Positions 1 through 5,215 of a stretch of 5,215 bases of DNA are shown piece by piece (the first letter of the stretch is position 1; each line of letters begins with the position of its first letter). A model generated the notes under the pieces. It was not told where the DNA came from. It searched no databases and saw only the letters and a list, made by a program, of their open reading frames with translations. Position numbers and translations under genes: made by a program. The stretch is from Thermoplasmata archaeon. Its GTDB lineage: Bacteria; Actinomycetota; Acidimicrobiia; Acidimicrobiales; Acidimicrobiaceae. The DNA lies in NCBI GenBank assembly GCA_021836665.1, contig JAKBHQ010000383.1, positions 1 through 5,215 of the forward strand, given 5' to 3'.

Positions 1-80
1 AAAGGATCACTAAGTCAAGGATGCTAAAGGTTGGAGATACCATTATGGTCGGCCAGAACCGGTTTGTGGTGGGACTCTGA
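1..80 (+). CDS. FHA-domain protein, C-terminal fragment (FhaB-like)
   Basis: Only the last 25 codons are in the window, read in the frame that starts at base 3 and ends with TGA at 78-80. The peptide ends LKVGDTIMVGQNRFVVGL. This matches the last strands of a forkhead-associated domain, where a Gly-Asp turn and an 'I..G' strand are followed by a final hydrophobic strand at the C terminus. FHA domains bind phosphothreonine. In actinobacteria the gene just upstream of pstP is normally fhaB (FipA in mycobacteria), a PknA/PknB substrate linked to cell division. The stop codon overlaps the pstP start (TGATG), which implies translational coupling. The FhaB assignment rests on position plus this short tail. 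The phosphothreonine-binding residues lie upstream and cannot be checked. Confidence 0.72.
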   Translation, partial: RITKSRMLKVGDTIMVGQNRFVVGL

Positions 81-1363
81 TGCGACTGGAGTGGGGGGCC
101 GCAACCGATAAGGGTCTGGTCAGGACTATGAATCAAGATTCCATGGTCGCAAACGGCAAGGTTTTTGCCGTGGCCGATGGAATGGGTGGTCACTTTGGGG
201 GAGAGGTAGCCTCAAAGATAGTCGTAGATTTTCTGACCAAGCTAGAGGGCTTTGCGGGCAAACAAGGACTGTTTGAGGCGGTCAAAGAGGCAAATGTAGC
301 CGTATTTGAACATTCGCTTACGACGCCTGAGCTATCGGGCATGGGGACCACGCTTACGATGCTGGTGCCATTCGAGGCGAATGAGGAATTTGATCGAGAC
401 CTTTTAGAGATCCTTTCGGTCGGGGATTCTCGGGCCTACTTGCTGCACGATCTCGACCTAATCCAGGTTACTGAGGACCACACCTACGTAGGCGAGCTTC
501 TGCGCTCAGGACGAATTTCCGTGCAAGACGCTTCGATGCACCGTGCTAAGCACGTTTTAACCAGGGCGGTTGGAGTTGAACCCGATATAGAGGTCGATCT
601 TTGGGAGATCGAGCCCTATGAAGGTGATGTGATACTGCTCTGTTCGGACGGACTTACCAATGAGCTTGTGGAGCCGCAGATTCGGAAAGTACTCATCGAA
701 CATAAGGACCCACAATCGGCTGCCGAGGAACTCGTTAGCATGGCCAAAAAGAGTGGGGGAAGCGACAACATAACGGTCGTAGTCGTCAGGGTTGCCGAGA
801 TTTCCTCGTTGCCCTCGGATAGTCGTGGTACAGCATTAGGTCGCGACGTCGGATCGGGCTCGCAGCTTGGTCGCAGAGCCGATCCCGCTGAGCAGGAGCG
901 CCCGAAATCCCCACTATCGAGGATATCTATTTCTACGAATACCAGGCGAGCGGCGATTACTGCCATTCCCAGCCCAATTCCAAAGCGCGAAGTGCAGCGA
1001 ACCTCGTTGATTATGAAGATGATAAGGACCACCCTTTTCGTCTTAGCCGTCGCCGTAGTAGCTGCCGTAGTCGCCGGAGTCATCGACTTGTACGCAAAGA
1101 ACTCCTACTACGTCGGCACCTCAGGGAAGTACGTCGCTATCTACCAGGGGCGTAAGGGCGGTGTTCTGTGGTTCGATCCGAAACTGGTCAAGGTGACTAG
1201 TGTCCAACTATCCTCGGTGAACCAGGCGCGTCAGGTCGAATTGAATAGTGGAGTAGTCGAACCATCTCTTAGCGCAGCGAACCTATTCATCTCTAACTTG
1301 ATGTCCGAGGTGAATAGCCAGAAGCAGTTTCAAACCACCTCCACGACACTTGGGAGCGGGTAG
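80..1363 (+). CDS. pstP: PP2C-family Ser/Thr protein phosphatase PstP, membrane-anchored
   Basis: This is a metal-dependent (PPM/PP2C) phosphatase that removes phosphate from Ser/Thr kinases such as PknB and from their substrates. The catalytic domain covers about residues 1-240 and has the full motif series: LVRTMNQDS (13-21), ADGMGG with metal ligand D33, GMGTTLT (87-93), VGDSRAYL with D116, TEDHTYV (131-137), CSDGL with D190, and GGSDNIT with D229. A polar, Arg/Pro/Ser-rich linker (about 241-316) leads to one transmembrane helix (about 318-338). An extracytoplasmic tail of about 88 residues follows, rich in Ser/Thr at its very end. The catalytic domain is therefore cytoplasmic. The tail looks shorter than the roughly 190-residue external region I recall for M. 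tuberculosis PstP. The ATG overlaps the upstream FHA stop and has a purine-rich GGTGGGA (68-74) at suitable spacing, so this start is well supported. The gene is second in the visible FHA-pstP-pbpA-pknB transcription unit. Confidence 0.95.
   Translation: MRLEWGAATDKGLVRTMNQDSMVANGKVFAVADGMGGHFGGEVASKIVVDFLTKLEGFAGKQGLFEAVKEANVAVFEHSLTTPELSGMGTTLTMLVPFEANEEFDRDLLEILSVGDSRAYLLHDLDLIQVTEDHTYVGELLRSGRISVQDASMHRAKHVLTRAVGVEPDIEVDLWEIEPYEGDVILLCSDGLTNELVEPQIRKVLIEHKDPQSAAEELVSMAKKSGGSDNITVVVVRVAEISSLPSDSRGTALGRDVGSGSQLGRRADPAEQERPKSPLSRISISTNTRRAAITAIPSPIPKREVQRTSLIMKMIRTTLFVLAVAVVAAVVAGVIDLYAKNSYYVGTSGKYVAIYQGRKGGVLWFDPKLVKVTSVQLSSVNQARQVELNSGVVEPSLSAANLFISNLMSEVNSQKQFQTTSTTLGSG
1352..1360 (+). 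promoter_or_regulatory. Shine-Dalgarno-like site for pbpA, inside the end of pstP
   Basis: GGGAGCGGG lies in the last codons of pstP, with the GGGAG core 9 bases before the ATG at 1366. Only 2 bp separate the pstP stop from the pbpA start, so the ribosome site must overlap the upstream gene. This supports both the 1366 start and translational coupling. Confidence 0.55.
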
Positions 1364-1365
1364 CG

Positions 1366-2832
1366 ATGGATAGGCGAATTTCCCAGATTGGCCTCGTGCT
1401 CCTGTTTCTTTTTGGGGCCCTTTTTTTACAGCTGAACAACCTCCAGGTCATTCAAGCTAAGAAGCTAGCAAATGCCCCCGGAAATGTCCGACAAGTAGTC
1501 AACGCGTTCTCCCTTCCAAGAGGAGCGATCCTGACCGGGGATGGCAAGGTGATAGCGGAGTCCAAGCCGGTCAATGATGTATACCACTATCAGCGGGTCT
1601 ATCCCTATGGGAGCCTCTATGGAGACGTTACGGGCTTTTATTCGATCGATTATGGAGTTACTGGTATCGAAGCAGCGTACAACAAGTACTTGACTGGCCA
1701 CACCCCTACCATTCGATCCCTTACCGATCTTCTAAACTCGACCTACGTTACGGACTCGGTGACGACCACCATCTCCTCGAATTTGCAACAGGTTGCAGAT
1801 TCCGCATTAGGGAGTCGAAAAGGGGCCGCAGTCGTGATTCAGCCGAATACCGGTGCGATTCTTGCCATGGTTTCCAATCCAGGCTACGACCCGTCACCTT
1901 TGGCATCGCACTCCGGCGCTACAGAACAGGCGGCTTGGAAGTCCCTTATTACCAATCCGAATCAGCCGCTACTCAATAGGGCTATCGCTAGGGCCTACCC
2001 CCCTGGGTCCTCGTTTAAAATAGTGACGACTTCAGCGGTTTACGACCATGATCCATCGATAGCATCGATCAACTTCCCTCCGGTGACCCAGATCCCTTTG
2101 CCCCTTACCACCAACACCCTTCATAACTACGCTTACGAGAGCTGCGGAGGCACCATTCCCCTGCTCCTGAAGGTCTCCTGTGATACTGGTTACGCCCAGA
2201 TTGGCCTCAAGCTGGGAGCGGCTAATCTTTCAGACGAAGCCGCCGCCTTTGGCTTTAACCAGGTACCACCGCTCGACATAGGAGGGGCAGCCGCTTCTAC
2301 CTTTCCACCGGCTTCATTTTTCAATCGCAACCTACCTCAACTTGCTTATTCTGCGATAGGGCAGGGTAATGTCAGCGCCACTGCGCTGCAGATGGCGATG
2401 GTCGGCGGTGCAATAGCGGACGGAGGACTCATGATGACACCGCACCTGATGTACCAGATAAGAAATTTTCAAGACCAGGTAATCAAGCAGTACCAACCGA
2501 AGGTATACAAGGTGGCAACCTCTCCTGCCACCGCTAGCATCGTGACCTCCGAGATGGAAGGTGTTGTCCAAGGTGGAACGGCATCGGGTATCGCAATACC
2601 TGGCGTAAAGATAGCGGCAAAGACCGGTACTGCGCAGACGACACTAGGCGCCGGTTCGACGATTTCTGGGGCTGACAACTGGATGGTGGCCTTTGCGCCG
2701 GCCAACGCACCAACCGTTGCCGTAGCGGTAGTGGTTCCAAAGCAAGCGGGACTGGTGGGAATTTCAACGGGCGCGACTCAGGCGGGTCCGGTAGTCAAGG
2801 CGATATTGCAAGCGGCGCTGGGCGCCGGGTGA
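1366..2832 (+). CDS. pbpA: Class B penicillin-binding protein, peptidoglycan D,D-transpeptidase PbpA
   Basis: This monofunctional transpeptidase cross-links peptidoglycan peptide stems outside the membrane. Residues about 7-30 form an N-terminal signal anchor (QIGLVLLFLFGALFLQL). The PBP dimer/pedestal part shows PRGAIL (51-56) and YGVTGIEAAYNKYLTG (96-111). The transpeptidase domain follows with PGSSFK, giving catalytic S215 and K218. Next come SCD (271-273) in the SxN position and AKTGTAQ with K419-T420-G421. At 488 residues it is about the length of mycobacterial PbpA (near 490) and appears intact. The third residue of the second motif is Asp rather than Asn, and the protein's only two cysteines are C260 and C272. 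The gene starts 2 bp after the pstP stop. In the mycobacterial cluster a rodA/ftsW-type glycosyltransferase gene sits between these two, and here it is absent. Family and function are clear. Whether it serves division or elongation cannot be decided from this sequence. Confidence 0.94.
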   Translation: MDRRISQIGLVLLFLFGALFLQLNNLQVIQAKKLANAPGNVRQVVNAFSLPRGAILTGDGKVIAESKPVNDVYHYQRVYPYGSLYGDVTGFYSIDYGVTGIEAAYNKYLTGHTPTIRSLTDLLNSTYVTDSVTTTISSNLQQVADSALGSRKGAAVVIQPNTGAILAMVSNPGYDPSPLASHSGATEQAAWKSLITNPNQPLLNRAIARAYPPGSSFKIVTTSAVYDHDPSIASINFPPVTQIPLPLTTNTLHNYAYESCGGTIPLLLKVSCDTGYAQIGLKLGAANLSDEAAAFGFNQVPPLDIGGAAASTFPPASFFNRNLPQLAYSAIGQGNVSATALQMAMVGGAIADGGLMMTPHLMYQIRNFQDQVIKQYQPKVYKVATSPATASIVTSEMEGVVQGGTASGIAIPGVKIAAKTGTAQTTLGAGSTISGADNWMVAFAPANAPTVAVAVVVPKQAGLVGISTGATQAGPVVKAILQAALGAG

Positions 2833-2840
2833 TTGGGGAC

Positions 2841-2849
2841 AGGTAAGAG
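2841..2849 (+). promoter_or_regulatory. Ribosome binding site of pknB
   Basis: The 17-bp gap between the pbpA stop (2830-2832) and the pknB ATG (2850) contains GGGGACAGGTAAGAG. The AGG at 2841-2843, 6 bases before the ATG, is the best Shine-Dalgarno match. The gap is too short for a promoter, so pknB is read with pbpA. Confidence 0.55.
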
Positions 2850-4670
2850 ATGGCCAGCATTTTGGAATCGCCTTATGGCGGAAGATATGAGGTAATTCAA
2901 AAGCTTGCGCGTGGAGGCATGGCCGAGGTGTACGAGGCCAACGATAACTTACTAGATCGGCGCGTCGCCCTGAAGGTGTTATTTCCAGAGCTCTCAACTA
3001 ACGAGGCCTTTGTCGAACGCTTTAGGCGAGAAGCACAGGCGGCGGCCAACTTATCACATCCAAATATCGTCTCCGTATACGACTGGGGACAGGCGGACAA
3101 CACCTACTACATCGTCATGGAACTCGTGGAAGGCAAGACCCTCTCGAGGGTGATAAAGGAGAAATCCCCGTTAGATCCGAAGGCGGCCGCCGCGATCGCA
3201 GCCGACGTTGCTGCTGCCCTTTCTTTCGCCCATAAAAATGGCGTAGTCCATCGTGATATCAAGCCTTCTAATGTGCTAATTACCCCAGATGGACTGGTGA
3301 AAGTGGCTGATTTTGGAATCGCTCGCGCACTATCGGGAGATTCGGACCTGACTCAAACTGGATCGATTATGGGGACGGCAACATACATCTCCCCCGAGCA
3401 GGCACAAGGCGGAGAGCTCGACCTCCGAAGTGATATCTATTCGCTGGGAGTCGTACTCTATGAGATGGCAACGGGTGGGGTGCCCTTTACCGGGGAGACC
3501 CCTTTGGCCATCGCATATCAGCACGTACGGGAACCCGTGCCTTCGGCCCGTAGGTTTAATCCTGAGATACCCGTCGACCTCGATTTGATAATCAACAAGG
3601 CACTTCAGAAAGATCCATCGGACAGGTATCAGACCTCAGCAGAAATGCGCGCCGACCTAAATCGGTTTGAACAGGGTAAAGAGATAGAGTTCGCAAAAGC
3701 CACCAGGGATGACGCTACCCGTGCGATGATTCTCGTTCCTAAGATCATCACTATATCCGATGAACCGGAAACGATAACTTTCGAGCCGATTACCGATTTT
3801 CCATCCGATCGAAAGATGGGTGCCGGAATGGCCATCCTTGTCGGCTTCTTGGCCCTACTGATCCTCGCCGGAGTAGTCTTCCTGGGGGGGAACGCTCTCG
3901 GCCTCTTCAAGAAGACGACTTCCCAAACCGCAGCTTCAGCCACACTAGTTTCGGTTCCCGCCGTAGTCGGTCAGCAGCTCGGCGCAGCAGAACAGAGCCT
4001 TTCCGGCCTGGGGCTAAATATCAATACCACCTATTCACAATCGACCAAAGCCGCCGGGACGATCACCTCACAAAATCCGAAGGGCGGAGCATCGGTGCAA
4101 AAAGGCTCGACGGTGAATCTGGTCGTCTCGACCGGTCAGGCGATGATTAGTGTCCCCAATGTCACCAAAGTAAATATCTCGACCGCCGAGACGACCCTTT
4201 TAAATGCGGGATTTAACGTTTCGACCAGCTATGTTGCGGACAAACTTCCCTTGGGGAGCGTGGTGAGTCAGACTCCGGCTGGAGGGTCGAGCGCAGCCAA
4301 AGGCTCGACGGTGAATCTGGTCGTCTCCAACGGACCGGCTCAAGTCACCGTACCTAATGTCGTGGGTCAGCAACTAGCCCAGGCGGCGAATACCCTCGGA
4401 ACGGTACAGCTATCGGTTGGAACGGTTTCCTACCAGGATTCACTCCAGGCACAAGGGACCGTTTTAGATACGACGCCCGGGCCCGGTACGACCGTTGCTC
4501 CTAATTCGGCGGTCGACCTAATCGTCTCGACCGGTAATGCCCCTGGATCATCCACGACGACTACGGCGCCACCCGCTACGACGACAACGGTCCCGAGTAC
4601 GACGACCACCACGACGCCGACCACGACGACTACGGCGCCACCCGCTACGACGACAACGGCGCCAGGATGA
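2850..4670 (+). CDS. pknB: PASTA-domain transmembrane Ser/Thr protein kinase PknB
   Basis: This receptor-type kinase controls cell-wall synthesis and division. The kinase domain (about 13-275) shows the Gly-rich loop LARGGMAEVY (19-28), ATP lysine K42 in VALKVL, E61 of helix C, HRDIKPSN with catalytic D136 and N141, DFG at 154-156, and SPE at 181-183. T168 and T170 in the activation loop (DLTQTGS) align with the T171/T173 autophosphorylation sites of M. tuberculosis PknB. A charged juxtamembrane linker (about 276-324) precedes one transmembrane helix (about 326-347). Three extracellular PASTA domains follow (about 367-429, 432-495 and 498-562), each ending in a V.L.VS.G strand. This family is known to bind muropeptides or lipid II through PASTA domains. 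M. tuberculosis PknB has four PASTA domains, so this copy has one fewer. The last about 40 residues are Thr/Pro repeats. The first Gly of the GxGxxG loop is Ala (A20). The gene is the last of the operon and appears to be its only kinase within the window. Confidence 0.96.
   Translation: MASILESPYGGRYEVIQKLARGGMAEVYEANDNLLDRRVALKVLFPELSTNEAFVERFRREAQAAANLSHPNIVSVYDWGQADNTYYIVMELVEGKTLSRVIKEKSPLDPKAAAAIAADVAAALSFAHKNGVVHRDIKPSNVLITPDGLVKVADFGIARALSGDSDLTQTGSIMGTATYISPEQAQGGELDLRSDIYSLGVVLYEMATGGVPFTGETPLAIAYQHVREPVPSARRFNPEIPVDLDLIINKALQKDPSDRYQTSAEMRADLNRFEQGKEIEFAKATRDDATRAMILVPKIITISDEPETITFEPITDFPSDRKMGAGMAILVGFLALLILAGVVFLGGNALGLFKKTTSQTAASATLVSVPAVVGQQLGAAEQSLSGLGLNINTTYSQSTKAAGTITSQNPKGGASVQKGSTVNLVVSTGQAMISVPNVTKVNISTAETTLLNAGFNVSTSYVADKLPLGSVVSQTPAGGSSAAKGSTVNLVVSNGPAQVTVPNVVGQQLAQAANTLGTVQLSVGTVSYQDSLQAQGTVLDTTPGPGTTVAPNSAVDLIVSTGNAPGSSTTTTAPPATTTTVPSTTTTTTPTTTTTAPPATTTTAPG
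4101..4327 (+). repeat. 29-bp identical direct repeats within PASTA domains 1 and 2 of pknB
   Basis: A 29-bp sequence beginning AAAGGCTCGACGGTGAATCT occurs at 4101-4129 and again, without mismatch, at 4299-4327. The spacing is 198 bp, exactly 66 codons, which is one PASTA unit. Both copies encode KGSTVNLVVS, the last strand of the domain. The rest of the two domains differs much more. The third PASTA domain has only a diverged match (AVDLIVSTG). Confidence 0.9.
4552..4659 (+). repeat. 39-bp perfect direct repeat encoding the Thr/Pro tail of PknB
   Basis: A 39-bp unit beginning CCACGACGACTACGGCGCCA lies at 4552-4590 and again, unbroken, at 4621-4659 (period 69 bp, 23 codons). Each copy encodes TTTTAPPATTTT. 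The 30 bp between them encode further Thr, Pro and Ser (VPSTTTTTTP). The whole stretch is built of ACG/ACC/ACA codons and is low in complexity, which makes it prone to in-frame expansion or loss. Confidence 0.92.
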
Positions 4671-4685
4671 GCCCCGAGGCCGCTA

Positions 4686-5215
4686 TCAGACCTTAGCTAA
4701 GGTCATTTCCAAGAAGTTGCGTACTACCGTTCTTCCCTGTTCGGTCAGGATCGACTCAGGGTGGAACTGCACACCTTCTATCGGGAACTCCTTGTGCCGG
4801 ATACCCATTATGTAGCCGTCGTTGGAATGTGCGGTAATTTCGAGTTCTGCTGGAACAGATTCTGGTTCTATAACTAAGGAATGGTATCTAGTCGCCGTAA
4901 ATCCTTGTTCCATGTTTACAAAGACGCCCTTCGAGTCGTGGGTTATCTGGGACGTCTTTCCATGCATGAGGATCTTTGCCCGTACGATTTTGGCACCAAA
5001 AACCTCCCCGATGCACTGGTGACCTAAGCAGACGCCGAAAGTAGGAATCTCTTTGGAGAGGCTCCGCAGTATCTCGTTCGATAGGGTCGCCTCCCTCGGG
5101 TGTCCAGGACCAGGGGAAATGAGTATCCCATCCGGTCTGAGGGCGGCGATCTCTTTAACGTCGACCTTGTCCGCCCTAAAGACGATTGGGTTGGCCCCGG
5201 TTTCACCTATATATT
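4686..5215 (-). CDS. trpG: Anthranilate / aminodeoxychorismate synthase glutamine amidotransferase subunit, 5' end missing
   Basis: This class I glutamine amidotransferase releases ammonia from glutamine for the chorismate-using partner (TrpE, or PabB for folate). Reading the - strand from 5213 gives 175 continuous codons that begin YIGETGANPIVFRADKVD and stop at TGA (4688-4686). The visible motifs are ILISPGPGHP (oxyanion side), FGVCLGHQCIG with the nucleophile Cys at codon 5030-5028, MHGKTSQI, ATRYHSLVI, and GVQFHPES with the catalytic His (4763-4761) and Glu (4757-4755). The family is usually about 190-200 residues, so roughly 20 N-terminal residues (the usual DNYDSFTYNL region) lie beyond the window edge. 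The ATG at 4967 is internal, because the catalytic Cys lies upstream of it. It converges on pknB with 15 bp between stops, as trpG (Rv0013) and pknB (Rv0014c) do in M. tuberculosis. TrpG and PabA cannot be told apart by sequence, and the protein may serve both pathways. Confidence 0.93.
   Translation of the reverse strand, partial: YIGETGANPIVFRADKVDVKEIAALRPDGILISPGPGHPREATLSNEILRSLSKEIPTFGVCLGHQCIGEVFGAKIVRAKILMHGKTSQITHDSKGVFVNMEQGFTATRYHSLVIEPESVPAELEITAHSNDGYIMGIRHKEFPIEGVQFHPESILTEQGRTVVRNFLEMTLAKV
4689..4704. other. 16-bp perfect palindrome at the convergent pknB/trpG 3' ends
   Basis: GACCTTAGCTAAGGTC is its own reverse complement. It lies 18 bases past the pknB stop and covers the last few trpG codons, just before that gene's stop. 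As RNA it could form a 6-bp stem with an AGCT loop on either strand. No clear T-run follows in either direction (ATTTCC on +, TGATAG on -), so it is at best a weak or non-canonical bidirectional terminator. Chance is also possible, since the sequence is also coding. Confidence 0.4.

Noticed and set aside
616..1083. Long 155-codon open frame on the - strand inside pstP
   Set aside because: It lies opposite the well-supported phosphatase gene. The translation is low-complexity, has no recognisable motif, and reflects the codon use of pstP on the other strand.
4552..4659. Direct repeats considered as a CRISPR array or transposon end
   Set aside because: There are only two copies, both in frame and coding within pknB, with no unique spacers, no cas genes and no inverted ends.
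4537..4815. 92-codon + strand open frame rich in Arg and Pro
   Set aside because: It is a shifted reading of the ACG/ACC repeats of the pknB tail and then of the antisense of trpG. Its composition comes from the repeat.
4965..4967. ATG at 4967 as the start of a small 93-codon gene on the - strand
   Set aside because: The same frame runs open to the window edge and encodes the rest of a TrpG domain, including the catalytic Cys motif GVCLGHQ. It is an internal Met of trpG.
5024..5206. 60-codon open frame on the - strand
   Set aside because: It is in another frame of the trpG coding region and has no family features.
5196..5215. AT-rich ACCTATATATT considered as a promoter -10 element
   Set aside because: The bases encode conserved TrpG residues (YIGETG on the - strand), there is no matching -35 box, and the window ends there.

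Overview
The window is a stretch of chromosome from an actinobacterium. It holds the 3' part of the widely conserved actinobacterial cell-wall and signalling cluster: an FHA protein, PstP, a class B penicillin-binding protein and PknB, followed by a convergent trpG. In Mycobacterium tuberculosis the order is fhaA-fhaB-pstP-rodA-pbpA-pknA-pknB with trpG converging on pknB. The same frame is seen here without rodA and pknA. Base composition is moderate for Actinomycetota (a little over half G+C by eye). The proteins carry Thr-rich low-complexity tails. Both points would suit a deep-branching lineage such as Acidimicrobiia, but that placement is inference.

Layout: bases 1-80 encode the last residues of an FHA-domain protein. 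Its TGA overlaps the ATG of pstP (80-1363), a membrane-anchored PP2C phosphatase. Two bases later pbpA begins (1366-2832), a complete class B transpeptidase. After 17 bp comes pknB (2850-4670), a membrane Ser/Thr kinase with three extracellular PASTA domains and a Thr/Pro tail. These four genes are tightly packed on the + strand and look like one transcription unit whose promoter lies outside the window. On the - strand, trpG (5215-4686, its 5' end cut off by the window edge) encodes a class I glutamine amidotransferase. Its stop lies 15 bp from that of pknB, and a 16-bp perfect palindrome sits in its last codons.

How they work together: PknB is expected to sense cell-wall fragments or lipid II through its PASTA domains and to phosphorylate cell-division and wall-synthesis proteins. 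PstP reverses this. The FHA protein would bind phosphothreonine marks. PbpA cross-links septal or lateral-wall peptidoglycan. TrpG supplies ammonia from glutamine for anthranilate and/or 4-amino-4-deoxychorismate synthesis and is functionally unrelated.

No mobile element, CRISPR array, RNA gene or novel multi-gene system is visible. The points worth a second look are the shortened gene order, the two lone cysteines and SxD motif around the PbpA active site, the repetitive PknB tail, and the near-identical PASTA repeats.
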